Assembly (NCBI GenBank): GCA_950295325.1
Contig: OX485806.1
Span: 48,293,169 to 48,357,168 of the forward strand
Reading direction: 5' to 3'
Source of the DNA: Polytrichum commune
Taxonomy: Eukaryota; Streptophyta; Polytrichopsida; Polytrichales; Polytrichaceae
DNA: 64,000 nucleotides
The notes beneath the pieces were generated by a model. That model worked only from the letters and a program-made list of their open reading frames with translations, did not search any database and had not been told where the DNA came from. This document shows, in pieces, positions 48,159 to 60,179 of the stretch (the stretch's first letter is position 1; the number at the start of each line of letters is the position of its first letter). The translations under genes and the position numbers were made by a program.

Positions 48159-49850
48159 CTAGTGCATGCGGCCCGGTTCATATTCCACCTTGTAATCGAA
48201 TTCCTCTAATAGCAAAACCCACCTCGCTAATCTACCACTTAGCTCCGCCTTGTTCACCAAATATTTAATGGCCATGTGATCCACAAAGAAGACCATCGGG
48301 TTACACAAGAGGTAGTGTCGAAATTTTTCTCCCGAGAACACCATTGCTAGGCACTCCCTCTCGGTGGTCGAGTAATTTTGTTCGGCCGGTGTCAATTGCT
48401 TGCTAGCGTAAGCAATGGGTTGATCATTTTCTTTCTCTCCCGTGGATTGACAAAGCGCGCTACCCACCGCCACATTGCTAGCATCGCAAAAAACATGGAA
48501 GGGTTTACTCCAATCGGGTGGCCTCAAAATGGGATAAGTTTTCAATTTATCCCTCGATTCTTCGAAAGCCCTTTGGCATGCATCCGTCCATTTAAACTTG
48601 ACATCCTTTTTTAGCAACTGTGTAATAGGGACCGCTATCTTTGAGAAATTTGGAATGAGTTCCCGGTACCACCCCACGTGCCCTAACAATTTAGAGATCC
48701 CTTTGGAATTGGTTGGAGTCTCCAACTCGCTTATGGCTACAACCTTTTCCGGATCCGGTTCCCTTTCTTTTTCGCTAACTACATAGCCTAGCAAGACTCC
48801 CTTGTTGACTCCTAAAAATGTCTTATCGGGATTCAAAGCTAACCTCACCTTTCTACACCTCACCAACGCCTCCCTAACGCAATGTAAGTGCTCACTCACG
48901 TTACTTTGAATGCTAAAATCATCTACAAACACGGTCATGGATTTAAACAACAAGTTGTTGAAAATGTACATAACCAATCTTTGGAAAGTGGCGGGGGCAT
49001 TACATAGCCTAAATGGCATCACGACCCACACAAAAATCCCCCAAGGTGTGGTGAAAGCCGTTTTATGAATATCTTGTAGGGCAATCGAAATTTGATTGTA
49101 GCCCGCATACCCATCCATGAAAGTATATCTTGCGCGACCTCCTACCTTTTCAAGTAGCAACGTGATGAATGGTAAGGGAAAATGGTCTTTCTGTGTGCAC
49201 ACGTTAAATTTCTTATAATCAACGCACACCCTTAGTTTTCCGTTCTTCTTCTTCACCAACACCATTGGAGACACCCAATCCGTAATCTCCACCGGCTTAA
49301 TAAACCCGGCGTTCAACAATCTCTCCAATTCCGCTTTAACCACCAATTGTAATTTCGGGTTCATCCTTCTTTCTTTTTGTGTAATTGGCTTTGCTCCCGG
49401 AATCAAAGGAATACGATGTTCCACCATCTCTCTAGGAATCCCCTTAAGTTCATCGTATGACCAAGCGAAGGTGTCACTAAATTCATCTACCAACTCGCTA
49501 TACTTCCTAACCTCGTTCTCCTCCAATTTCAACTCCATCTTCATTTGGCGGACCTTGCCATTTTTAAACTTCACATCCACATACCGCCAATATTTCTCCG
49601 CCACATGGGTTTGTCCATCTTTGTTTCTATACCAATCCGCCGGCACATCGGGATAATCTTTGATGTCGTGACCAACAACTATCCCCGTGGATGTAGTCCT
49701 AAAATGCAAAGGTTCCTCTAACTTAGAAGCCTCCAAGATAGCATCCTCCTCTTGAGTCCCGTCCACGTGCACTAGATTAACGTCTCCATTATCCACATCA
49801 TCTACCCAAGGCGTCAAACCCCCTAAGATCCACTCCTCTTTGGTGAGCAC
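48159..49850 (-). pseudogene. Ty3/gypsy reverse transcriptase and RNase H
   Basis: About 563 codons. The RT part has WVSPMVLVKKKNGKLRVCVDY, FMDGYAGYNQI, NAPATFQR and the catalytic FVDDF. The word usually read MPFGLCN is MPFRLCN here. RNase H follows with FHVFCDASNVAVGSAL and the TERECLA motif carrying the catalytic glutamate. RT copies the RNA into DNA and RNase H removes the template. The frame is open except for the boundaries: a TAG at 49851-49853 before it and a TAG at 48159-48161 after it. In an intact copy these segments would form one polyprotein. Confidence 0.92.
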
Positions 49851-50147
49851 CTAACATGGCTCCAACAACGAACAATCCCCGCCACTCAAACTTCTCTCGT
49901 CGCTCAAACGTGGATGGTGAGATGTCACCAATATATCGAACTCTGACTCGGGATATTCCCTTAACCATTGTACATACTCCCCATTATCTCCATAATTGTA
50001 GACCCTAGGACCTAAACTTCCCGAACCCGAGTCCGTGATGGTATTGTGACTTCCGGGATGAACAATTCCGACTAGAGCCTCCCCTCCTTCATCTTTGATT
50101 TTGTCAAGGTCTTCCTCTTCCAATGGTAGGTATAATTCATTCTTCAT
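49851..50147 (-). pseudogene. Ty3/gypsy linker between protease and RT
   Basis: About 98 codons, acidic at the start (PLEEEDLDKIKDEGG), with no recognised domain. It is in the same frame as the protease and RT segments and is bounded by TGA (50148-50150) and TAG (49851-49853). Confidence 0.6.
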
Positions 50148-51060
50148 TCACCCTTCTAATGACCCAATTGACACTTTGACTGGATTATCCTTAGGACCAT
50201 AAGTAATGGATGGCTTCGCACCTCCCCAATCTACTATGGCATCGGCCATTCTCAACCAAAGTCTTCCCAACAAGATGGGGAATGAGTCATTGTTGGAATG
50301 CATCTTAATCACATGAAAAGTAACTAAATACTCCTCTCCCCCGGTGGTCATCCTACAATCCTTAATCATTCCCAAAGGTGTGGTTGAGCTTTGATTTGCC
50401 ATGTTTATAATCAAGGGCGAAGGACCCGTAAGACCAAGACCCAATTTCTTCATAGTGTGTTCCGGCAAAATGTTCAAACTACTACCTCCATCCACTAGCA
50501 CATTTGGGACCACCTTGTCTACTATGTTGACCTCTATCTCTATGGCCTTCACATCTTGACCTCCTTGTGATTGAATTCTAGCGGCCACTCTAGTCTTCAC
50601 TTTTCTAATTCTTCTATTGACGGGCATGCCATCCTTGAGAGTCTTTCGTGCGACGGGTGAAATTTCCAATAATTGTCCAAAGGTTATGTCCGCCTTGAGC
50701 GAACTAAGGTCGGCCCACAAATCATAACCACTTGACTTCTCCACTTTTGCATTGCCGACACCATCAAACTCATCCAAAAGAATGTCCGGTCCTTCCCATT
50801 CTCCCATATCACTACCGTCTAAATCATGAACGACGTTAGGCATCTTCCCATCATAGAGAATTACATTCTTCTTTTCCAACTCCTTAGTGACTCTCCTAGC
50901 CACCTTATCCATCTCATCTAATTTGGACATGTCAATGTTTTCGTCCGAAGAATACTCCTCTTGATCCTCCACTCCTACCTTTAATGGATCCTTCTCTCTC
51001 ATAGCTCTAGTTGTGACCGCCAATGCCGGTGCTTCACGAATGACTTCATCATCTAGATTC
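50148..51060 (-). pseudogene. Ty3/gypsy aspartic protease region
   Basis: From EAPALAVTTRAM to a TGA at 50148. The protease signature is VLVDGGSSLNIL, a form common in plant gypsy elements, with DGG in place of the classical D-S/T-G. It then continues to LLGRLWLR and WGGAKPSITYG. Upstream of about 51060 this frame no longer reads sensibly and the zinc-knuckle frame takes over, so a frame change lies near 51050-51070. Whether this is decay or a normal gag-pol shift cannot be told from one copy. Confidence 0.8.
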
Positions 51061-51402
51061 CGGGTAAGGCACCGAGTAAGGCACATTAATAACTTTGTCC
51101 GGTTGACGACATTCGTTCGAAGGATGATTTCCACCACAATTACTACAACCATAACCTTGCCCTTCGGACCAACATTGACCTTGGGCATGCCTCCTTCCAC
51201 AAAATTGATGGAACTCCTTCTTCTCATTATCTTGACCAACTTGACCCATAGGAGGAGGACCCCTATTGTTTCCTTGACCATATTGAGGTTGTGCTTGGAC
51301 TCGTTGATTTTGTGGAAGTGGACCACCGTTTCTTCGTTGATCACGGTTTTGTCCACTTCTACAGAATTGACGAGTGTGGCCCGGTTGACCACATTGCACG
51401 CA
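51049..51402 (-). pseudogene. Ty3/gypsy gag zinc knuckle segment
   Basis: In frame with gag after a TAG at 51403-51405. A CCHC knuckle C-VQ-C-GQPG-H-TRQF-C is followed by a Gln/Gly-rich stretch and a second Cys-rich part (FCGRRHAQGQCW, GCSNCGGNHPSNEC). Nucleocapsid-type knuckles bind the element RNA. The same Cys-rich tail survives in decayed form near 37540. Confidence 0.82.
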
Positions 51403-52173
51403 CTATAAACCCGACGAATGTCTACCCGACTCAATTGGGGGAGGGGGTCCCGGTTGTTGACTCTTGATCATCAAAGACATTTGATCCGTGAGGCTTTGCA
51501 TTTGTTTGATCATCGCCTCTTGAAATCCCAATTGACTAGTACCTAACCTTCTCTCGATTTCCTCAAGATGAGGATCTGCTCTAGGGGCCGGTAATGCTAG
51601 AAGTGGCGCCGGTTCTCTAACCGCTAAAGGACGTGGACCAGTTTCGACCATAGCATAAGGAACTTGACTCTCGTACTTGACCGGTTCTCCCGTGATCACC
51701 CTAGGTCGAATGGTAATAAATTGAGGTATCAATTCATCTTCCCTTCTCCACAATCTCTCGTGATCTTTATCCAAACTCTCTATTTCTCTAGCCGCCCGCT
51801 TGGCATCCGCCAATGTGTGAGGATTTCTATTAAAAACTCCCCTAATTGTTCCCGACTTAAAGAATCCTTGAAGAAAGAATTGCCTTAGTGTGTCATCACT
51901 TAGCATGGTTCCCACAAATCGTGTACACACTAAATCAAACCTCCTAATGTAGGCCGAAATTTCTTCTTCCCTACCTTGCTTGATCGAAGCCAATGCCCTC
52001 AACGCCGTGCTTGGACCAACCTCCGGACGGAACTCATTCGAAAACTCCCTTTGTAATTGGTCCCATCCTCTAAAATGTCCCTCGGCATGATCCCTATATC
52101 TAGATCTTTCTAATCCTAATGTCAAACTTGGTTTTTGGGATCGAGTTTTACCTTGCATTCCATAAGGAATCAA
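51403..52173 (-). pseudogene. Ty3/gypsy gag capsid region
   Basis: About 256 codons: REFSNEFRPEV, SAYIRRFDLVCTRFVG, RQFFLQGFFKSGTIRGV, a charged stretch ERLWRREDELIPQF, and a Pro-rich end. This resembles the retrotransposon gag (Retrotrans_gag) type. Most of its length is matched by the second gag remnant at 37853-38542. The N-terminus probably starts further right, since 52174-53030 holds 5' leader and possibly more gag without a clean frame. The ORF ends at TAG 51403-51405 just before the zinc knuckle. Confidence 0.82.
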
Positions 52174-53029
52174 TCAACCCTTACTTGACCAAACACACTC
52201 CTCACAGACTTCCCTCTTTAATGTTATCACTTTTCTTGGTGTGACTTAAAAATTATGGAGGTGAAGAAAGAGATCCTGCAAGCCCACTTAAGTGAAAAAT
52301 CCCAAACAGAGGATATGTATGTTCATGTCAATTCTTAGTCAAGCCGGAGAATCACCTCCGTGTCATTCCTTGAATTGACACTAACCACGATACCGAGAGT
52401 GAGGGGCTGACCTTTGTCATGTACCACGTTAAAGACCGAGTCATCGCCCTCTTGTTCTCAACATGATGATATGATTCGGGAATTACCCTCTACAACGAAT
52501 AACGACAAACACGAGTACGAAAATCCTTCCTTCATTAATTAGTCTTTTCACTTTGAAGAATGTGCTTACCTCAAACAATTTGCTTCCTCCTGTAAGTTAG
52601 CATTCGCAATCAACCGTGTTTGATACAACACAATAACCAGCCTAGCAATCGTGATTCAAAAGTAACAACCCCTAGTTCAAGAACTTAGACACTTACCCTG
52701 AGATAAATGTCAAAGTTCGATTTCCTAAAATTTAATTATCCCTCTAACTCTTAGTGAACTAATTCGAATCCTATTAGTGTGATCTTGTTATGCCATCCTA
52801 AGAGAGTTTAGCATACACCTTAGCTGCGCTCCATCCATAAATGAATTTGCATAAATCAAACGCAATTCATTCCAATGAAAAAACAACTACACTACCCAAT
52901 CAAAATTTAAACACGAAATACTTACCTCCCTCGAACGCTCCTTCCATACTCGTATCTAACTCCAAGTCCTCCTAATCACTTTCCTAGTCTTCTAGTTGTT
53001 TCCAAGTCTTCCTTCTAGTTTCCGCTTCG
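52174..53029. other. Leader / gag N-terminal region of the Ty3 element
   Basis: No clean coding frame. It lies between the LTR-side primer-binding site and gag. Confidence 0.45.
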
Positions 53030-53049
53030 CTCCCGGCGGAAGCACCATT
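53030..53049 (-). other. Putative primer-binding site
   Basis: Read on the minus strand, three bases after the LTR end comes TGGTGCTTCCGCCGGGAGC. The same position beside the LTR at 27059 has TGGTGTGTCCGCCGGAAGC. It starts with TGG as primer sites do, but it is not the common initiator-Met form. The tRNA is not identified. Confidence 0.55.
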
Positions 53050-54159
53050 TATGTGAGGCCAAACCTACTACCCTTAAGCGTCCTAGTCCGGGTAATAGGT
53101 TTGGAGATCACATGTGTAACATAACAACTTGTGGTAATATGGGATGTACGTTTTACCTTGATGAATTTCTAATTTAATTCAAATCATGACATTTTATTAG
53201 TGTGAACCTCGTGCATAGACACATCCTTGGCTTTTTCCAGAGTCCACCCCACTGCCTCTGCCACGCATGCCTTCAATGATTTCCCCCTTGCAACTTTGGT
53301 TCTGGCTGTTGATTTTTCACTGGTGCATGACACCTCGCTGAGGCTATGATGTGTTGATTCCATGAGGCACATAAGTTTTAATACAAGTGTTGAAAAACAC
53401 TTATATAACTTAACATTACCTCCTCTTCCACAAGTCCCTCACAAATCCTTCCCAACTTCATCTCATAATGCAACCACTAAACCAACTAGCCTAACCCAAC
53501 TAGCCTAACCCAACTAGCCTAACCCTCTAGCCTAGCTAATTAGTTTAATTAACCATCCTTACTAACTAGTAATAACTTAGCTTGTCGATCTAGCTTAGAC
53601 TCGGGAGTGCACAACTAGTTGGAACTAGATTCCTCTTTAACCCATTCGCTAAATCTAATTGGCTCTACTTAACCCAGCTGCTAGGCCTAACTAGCCTCCA
53701 ACTTCAAACCAGCAGCTAAGCCAAACTGCCTCCAACTTTAAACCAGCAACTAAGCCAAGTGCCTCCAACTTCAAACCAGCAACTAAGCCGACTGCCTCCA
53801 ACTTCAAACCAGCAGCTAGCCTAAGTGGCCTCCGCCTTAAAGCCTACAAGGTTGAATGCTTTAAATCTAACATGAATCTAGATGCTACAATTCTAAATGT
53901 CATAATTCTAAACACTATAAATTTAAATGATATAAGTCTAAATTCTATAAGTTGAACACAACGAGCTAAGCTCTAAATGCCTCAAACCAAAGACTACTCT
54001 TAACAAGTGTCAACTAACTTCAAGGCTAATTAGTCTTGATTCTTCACCTTGAGACCTTGCACACACACGTGCTCCTTTCTTGCTCCCCACACACCCACAC
54101 TCATAACACGTGGGGTGCCAAGGAGCACAAATGAAAGAGAGAGAGGGAGAGGGGAGACT

Positions 54160-54176
54160 GAGGATTATATAGTGCG
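54160..54176 (-). promoter_or_regulatory. LTR promoter TATA box
   Basis: On the minus strand CACTATATAATCCTC contains TATATAA. The same box is conserved in the inverted LTR fragment at about 33630-33645. It would drive transcription leftward into gag. Confidence 0.6.
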
Positions 54177-54190
54177 GTGAAAGGAAGTAG

Positions 54191-54360
54191 GTGAGCACCC
54201 CCAAGGCTCAAAATAAACCTTTTGATCATTTCCTACTTTGTAGGCTCTCATCCTATCCTTTAAGCCTTCAAGGGAGTATGTGAGCACCCCCAAGGCTCAA
54301 AATGAACATTTTGATCATTTCCTACTTTGTAGGCTCTCATCCTATCATTTAAGCCTTCAA
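54191..54360. repeat. Tandem duplication, 89-bp unit
   Basis: GTGAGCACCCCCAAGGCTC to CCTTTAAGCCTTCAA occurs twice in a row (54191 and 54280) with few differences, inside the LTR. Confidence 0.85.
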
Positions 54361-54619
54361 CTCTTAAACCAACAACATAGATCCTAATTCAAACATTTAA
54401 CTCAAGGAGCCACCCTTGGTTCACCACACAATATGTTCACCTAACTAAGGAATTTTTTTCACACCGCTAAATTTCTAATCAACCTAAGGTCTAAACATAA
54501 CTTCACTCAAGCCTTACTCTTTTTATATTTTTGTGAATAATCATAAAACATCAAAACATAACTTCTAATAGTTTCAAAGGGTTAAGAACACATGTGGGCA
54601 CCATTTTGGGCTCACACCC

Positions 54620-55845
54620 CATGAGTCTTAAACCTATTTACATACCATACTAAACATACCTTCTAGGATCCTTATCTTCGGCCCCTATATTAATTTTACA
54701 AAAAATAATGGCCCACCTTTTATGTTCATCTAACTTACTAATAATGGGATTGTCTACATTTAATGGCCCCTTCATTATTTGGAATTCCTTTATAATTTTT
54801 ATTTCAAATGATTTTAATCCTCTCTATATTATGCCGCACGTCATTTTTAAAATGCACTAAGTGATCTACCCGTGCAAGTTCTTGCTAGAATATGCATCAG
54901 AAAATATTTAGAACACATAAAAAGAATACAAAGAATTTGATTATATTTATTGCAAGATTATCATATATAAAAGATAAGTAATATTCTTATATTATTCATC
55001 TGATCCTATTTATTTTATAATTTTCATCAAAATCTCCAACAATTATGAACCTTCAAAATACCTTGTTAAAAGAGGCACCTATAAAATAAATTCTAGAATG
55101 TACCGAAGGTGTACATTAGATTACAAATCTTCAACCATACAAAAACAATAAAATTTAGGAAATTCCCCAAAATGAAAATTGAACTTTTTAAATCCACAAA
55201 AATCATGTCTTTTGGCAAAATCTAAATTTATACACTAATTTGTCTTCAACTTTCTCTAAGGTGTCTTTATAGTCTTAAAAGTTCACCTCCTAAAACCCAA
55301 ATCTACCAATTTCGGACTTTATACACTAAAAATGATTAAAATGATTAATTTGTAATTATAATAAATTATGTTTAAAATAAATCTCTTAAAAATTATATAT
55401 TGTAATAAATTCTAAAATTCTAAAAAAAAACACACACATATTTATAGATACATATTCACACCGCCAATTCCTTCAAACACAAATTCATTTGCCTGTATAG
55501 AATATAACCACATATACTTGTACAGATTACAATCACATATTCTTATGCTGAAAAACAAATTTATATATGCGTTTACAAAATACATACAATATATACATAC
55601 AAAAATGAAGATGTTTATTTCAAACTTTGTTACGTCCGACCTTCCCAACAACCCGCGACACCTAATATTCTCTTCCACCACCTCTCTACTACCACCATGG
55701 CTTGCCTTTCTTCTCAATGCTCAGTAAACGAAAAAAATCTGAACCTGCTTTGTTTATCATAATTGTTAACAAATGAATCTTATTGGATGAAAAATTGGAT
55801 TTGGATGACGAGAGTGTTTGGCCATAAATACTTTCAGTCTCCTAC
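54620..55845. other. AT-rich DNA without a supported gene
   Basis: Only short chance frames. No termini or repeats recognised. Confidence 0.35.
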
Positions 55846-55849
55846 CTGG

Positions 55850-56240
55850 GTGGTATTGGCGGCACCGCCAATACCTTTAAACACTATCATAAACATCGCA
55901 AGTTTAAGCCCCGGGGGGTATTAGCGGTGCCGCCAATACTCCCAGGGCTCTCTTACGTATTTCCACTTTCATACCCGAGGGGTATTGGCGGCACCGCTAT
56001 TACCCCCAGGGCTCTCTTACGTATTTCCACTTTCACACCTGAGGGGTATTGGCGGCACCGCCAATATCCCCCAAGCTCTCGTAGGTGTTTCCACTTTTAT
56101 ACCCGAGAGGGTTTTGGCGGTGCCGCCGATACCCCAATGGTCCTCATATATGTTTTCACTTTCATACACGGGGTGTTATTGGCAGTGCCGCCAATACATG
56201 TTTCTACTTTCATACACCAGGGGGGGTAATTGGCAGTCCT
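55850..56240. repeat. Tandem array, about 64-bp unit, each with a GC palindrome
   Basis: About six units. Each holds variants of GGTATTGGCGGCACCGCCAATACC (perfect in the first) followed by CTTACGTATTTCCACTTTCA. Palindrome centres lie near 55863, 55928, 55991, 56054, 56119 and 56189. The open frames across it are a product of the repeat and not a gene. Confidence 0.85.
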
Positions 56241-56344
56241 GTTAATGGATTTTGGACTCTCATACGTATTTGTCGTTACTTATAGCAACCTAGCTAGAAA
56301 CAATCATATACCTTTGACAAATGAATATAAGAGTGAGGAAAAAT

Positions 56345-56545
56345 ACTTAAGACATCCACTTGTGGATGCAAGTAGTCCAAAGAGACTGATGTTTCGGTGT
56401 GCACTAACCGGAATTTGAATCCGGTTGGTTGCATTGACTAGTGTTATTTCCTAATGAGCTAGTGGTTAGGCAGAAAATAAAGTAAGTTGGATACAAAGAA
56501 AGTTTTCCTACGCAAGTGTGCATAGATCTTTCTTAATGATTTTTT
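56345..56545 (-). mobile_element. SINE-like repeat with tRNA-type boxes, copy 2
   Basis: Homologous to 23494-23690. The minus strand carries TAGCTCATTAGG (A-box-like) and GGATTCAAATTCC (B-box-like). It shares GACTAGTG, GGATACAAAGAAA and GTGTGCATAGA with copy 1. No clear TSD. Confidence 0.45.
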
Positions 56546-56559
56546 AGTTAAATTATCCA

Positions 56560-57510
56560 CTTTGAACAAACTAAAGTGCTTGTTAAATCATCTGGTTAAC
56601 TATTGCTCTCATCAAATTACAATTCCAATACCATTTGCGTTATCTCAAATATGTGTTATTTTCTATAAGATGTACAAATGATAAAAAATATAAGGTCAAT
56701 ACTTACGCAATAAATTTCTTTTCCGGCTTCATCTTTTTCGTTTTCATGCGGGGAGTTATTATCATCTTCTTAATACATCTTAATGTGTTTGTTTTCTTCT
56801 TCTTCATCATTATCTTGAACTTCAATCTGATTCGCAGTATTGTTGTATATATTCCCATCAAGTTCTTTTGTTGCCTCTTCACTCTCTTCATCCAAATCAT
56901 TCAAATCTATAGTCTTTTGTGTTTATGCTAAATCCTCTATATATTTCTATACTACAATGTTAGATTTTTTCTTCATACTGCTTGCTCATTTTCGAACTTT
57001 CTTTGTTGAAAAGTACAATTATTTTCGTCTCTTCCTTCTTTAAGTGAATTGTGTACTAGTTTCATGTATACTAGTCTCATGAGTACTCTATAACATTCAC
57101 ATGAAGTTTGGTATATATTCCTACATATATATATTTATTGAATCTTATCAATGTGTGGCTCTATTACATTGATTATAATACTTATTCCAAAATATACTAA
57201 CAACTTACATTTTTTTCATTTTTTTTACACGGAGATTCATTTATTGCTTTTTATTTTATTATTTGAATGTGATCACCTTCATAGTTGTTGGATATTAGGA
57301 TTTTTTCATATTTTTTTATTTTTATCATATAGGGTTTATTGCGAAGGCCCAAAATTGCCAATACTAATAGTCTTTCATCTACACATTCCAATGTCTTTCA
57401 TTTTTCAATGTCCTTTACTTCAAAATGACTATCATTAAAGCAGTTGGATCATTTATGGCCTTCACTTTGCTTCTTGAGGATGATCATTATGTGAAGGTCT
57501 CACAAGATTT
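56560..57510. other. AT-rich DNA without a supported gene
   Basis: Low-complexity AT-rich sequence. The open frames are Phe/Ile-rich and look non-coding. Confidence 0.35.
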
Positions 57511-57514
57511 GTTT

Positions 57515-57806
57515 AGTTTGAGGTTCAATCTCCGGATGTGGAGCAAGAGATGTATTCTATAAACGATGATTTATTGGAGACAATTTTGATTCTAAAGAAC
57601 ATGTGTTTAAATGGTAAAATTTGGATTTTGGATCCAAGATCATTTAGATTTATAAGGCTTCCTGATTCTCAGATATAGGCGTCCACTGTTTTGTTGACAA
57701 ATGAGTTTGGCGCATCTACTGTCAATGTACCTAGTATGGCTACACTCAAGATAGAACCAAGTGACGATGACGTTCTTATGTTGTTGGATTCGGATGAAGT
57801 CTAGGA
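57515..57806 (+). pseudogene. Coding-like remnant, unknown
   Basis: One plus-strand frame with a single stop reads SPDVEQEMYSINDDLLETI, then WILDPRSFRFIRLPDSQ, then NVPSMATLKIEPSDDD. Composition is protein-like amid AT-rich DNA. No family recognised. Confidence 0.25.
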
Positions 57807-58036
57807 GAAGGTTTAAATATGATGTTACCGCAATTGATTTTGACAGTATAGATGTACTTGCCACCATCTTAAGTACTTGCCACCATCTTTTGATGGTTGA
57901 TGCACCCCGGGGTCGTTCCCTTGCAATTTAGCTCAAGAAGACTCACGGTGAGACATCACGTAAATTTATATTCGCTTGAGAACTACCGTGCTTCATTAAT
58001 ATGTTCGGTTTCGAATTAATAATCCCTCTCTTCTCC

Positions 58037-59905
58037 TTAGGATATGAATATAATTACCACATCTTCCCATTTGAGATGGCCGGTGGTTTCTTCGTCTTGT
58101 TGCTCCAATCTCGCTTGCAAATCGTCCCTCTCAGTGGTTACTTGGTGCAATTCTGTTTTGATGGATTTAAGTGTGTGGCTCATTTTTGTGGTGACCCTGT
58201 GCAGCAGAGTCTGTACCGAAAGTTGATTTTCGGTGTCGGAGTTGGTTTGCTCCCGCACCCAAAGGTCAAATGCTTCGATCTTTGCTAAGTCCTGCACTCG
58301 TTCTGGGTTAAGCTGTGTAGCTGCATGTGTGACTAATTGTTGTATTTGTTGTTTGTAGGTGTCGACCTCGTGCTGGAAGTCGCGGTGTTTCGTTTTGGCC
58401 TCTTGGCGAACTTCGGCGACTGCACACCGAATGTGCTGGAGTCTCTGTGCGGCCGTGGCTGCAAGTTGTTGGCGACTCTTTAGGTTAGTCTGCCAAATCT
58501 CTTTTTGTGTTTGGACTTTGTGTTGCTCTTCCGCTACAATTAGTTGCTGTTGCTGTATGGCTGTGTTGTATTTTACTTGTAGGAGCTCGTGCTTGAGTTG
58601 TATGTCTTTGATCTGCATTCGGGTAGTTTCTGCAGTTCGCCGAGAGAAAACTTCCGCCGCGGTCTGCTGAGTCTGCAAGAATGTGTATTTATGTTGCAGC
58701 TCTTGTTGCTGGCGTTGGGCAGCGGCGTTGTCTTGGCGATTTTTCTCCTCCAATGTAGCATAATTAGTCTGTAGGTGCTGGAATTGTGATTTTAGCTCCG
58801 AGAGCTGGTTCTGTAACTCTGGATGGTTTCCGCCATCTGTAGCAAGCTCCTCTTGATTTTCTGTTCCAAATTGTGGTGTACCTTTGATCCAATTTTTGAG
58901 AAGCTGGCTGGTGTGAGTAAGTTTCTATAAAATCTCTTTCAGTGGTGTTGGGTCCAACTGAGATGTACCATTTTGTATTGTGCTTATTAGCATAGTTTGG
59001 GCCACTGCTGGTTCCACTCTTGCTACCAGAATTTGTGGTTCTCTTGTGATTTTTGAGGTTTCCCCTTTCACAGGTGTTGGCTGTGATTCATATTTCCTTT
59101 TCTTCTCACTAGGTTTTTCTATTGTACCTGACGGATTAAGAACCCCTGCCTCTAACTCTTGCTGAACTGTGAGAAATCCGTCATGAATGAGAAGCATGGT
59201 GAGTGTGGGTCCCACTAATGTCCGTAGACTTGTGGTTTTATCTTTGTAAAGTGCCTCTTTGAGATTGATAAGTTCCGTTTTGATGTATGCATAAAACAGT
59301 GCAGGCCAATCGACCTCTTTTCCATTCAAAACATCTTGTATGTGTATGACTGTTGTGCATGCAATTGTGTTTGAACTTGTTCTTAGTAAAAACAATGAGT
59401 TGAAGAACTTCAGAGGTTTCCTTGCCTCGATAATTGTGCAGTCGTTAATCTTGCATGTCCCAGTCTTGCACTTCATTTTCTCCTTGATGTTGGGAAACAG
59501 ATCCGTTGCATGCACCCTTGGTGTCCCTGGTTCCCTTTTTGCCATGAATGTGTTGAGGTAGAATACCCCATTCATTGTTTGTTTCCATGCCTTGCCAAAA
59601 ATCGGAATCGTGCGCCCATTCAGCTTTGTCTCCATCATTTCAACATCTAAATTGGTAATCACCTCCTGAATAACACTTGTATTGATAATTTCCCAGGTAA
59701 CTCTTGTAATGAAACGATCTAACCCTATAAGCTGTAAGAAGGTCTCCTCTTCTCTACTGGGTTCAAAATCTAAAGCACCCATATCTGTGCTAAATGTAAT
59801 ATCTGCAATGGACCTTGTCATTACTGCCTTCCCTTTCTCTTTGGCGGTTAAGCCCATTGTGATATGCGTTAATATGGTCTTCCAAAGACTACTCTGTCCT
59901 AACAA
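58037..59905 (-). pseudogene. Unknown protein, globular N-half and coiled-coil C-half, one nonsense codon
   Basis: One minus-strand frame of about 623 codons with a single TAG at 58925-58927. The N-half (59905-58928) contains LIGLDRFITRVTWEII, NGRTIPIFGKAWKQTM, and FNSLFLLRTSSNTIAC, followed by a basic linker (KPSEKKRKYES). The C-half is Gln-rich and strongly heptad-like (AAAQRQQQELQHKY, QQQLIVAEEQHKVQ) with few helix breakers. Style and layout recall plant transposon- or retroelement-borne accessory proteins, but I do not recognise a family. No intron is needed. Start ATG is at 59905 or slightly later. A decayed LTR end lies to its right (60180-60836), so it may be the first gene of a minus-strand retroelement. 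Confidence 0.5.
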
Positions 59906-60179
59906 ATTTTGACCTAAATACCCTGGTTTATTGGTTTTGAGCCTGTTTTTCCCTCGATGAGTGACGTGATATGAACTTCATGACTTCAAAACCCTTCCTA
60001 ATTCTGTGCAAATTGTATAATGAATCAGTATCTTGGTGTGCTCAGACCCTTCTAAACACTTCTGTAGTAAAGCCAGACCCTTCTCGACCTTGCCTCTAAG
60101 CGGCTGTGAAAAAGAACTAAGGCTTGAAAGAGCTACGTTGCTGATGCCTCTGCTCCCATTCGGCACTCAGCCTTGCGGC

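Larger units (their letters stand above)
46905..54616 (-). mobile_element. Ty3/gypsy LTR retrotransposon, 3'-truncated
   Basis: Minus-strand order: LTR (53052-54616), primer-binding site candidate, gag, zinc knuckle, protease, reverse transcriptase, RNase H, integrase. Integrase after RNase H is the Ty3/gypsy order. Beyond the integrase core the reading runs into AT-rich TTATTACTAATTATT repeats (about 46917-46960) and no 3' LTR follows, so the left end is lost. Four nonsense codons, one frame change and an altered catalytic residue show it is inactive. Confidence 0.9.
53052..54616 (-). mobile_element. 5' LTR of the Ty3/gypsy element, 1565 bp
   Basis: Starts TGTGAGGCCAAACC and ends TTTTGGGCTCACA, TG...CA termini with extended TGTGAG / CTCACA inverted ends. 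It contains a minus-strand TATA box, a triplicated 15-bp AACCCAACTAGCCT unit (about 53487-53530), a 33-bp AACTTCAAACCAGCA repeat (about 53695-53830) and an 89-bp tandem duplication (54191-54360). Confidence 0.85.

Noticed and set aside
51049-51084. Tandem GTAAGGCAC pair as cause of the gag-pol frame change
   Set aside because: The repeat period is 12 bp, which keeps frame, so it cannot by itself explain the shift.
55927-56245. Overlapping ORFs of 66-100 aa with repeated YVFPLSY units
   Set aside because: Produced by the palindromic tandem array; the same DNA is open in three frames.
58359-58670. Cys-rich plus-strand ORFs across 58044-58774
   Set aside because: Shadow of the Gln-rich coiled-coil gene on the other strand, since CAG/CAA codons read as CTG/TTG and TGC there.
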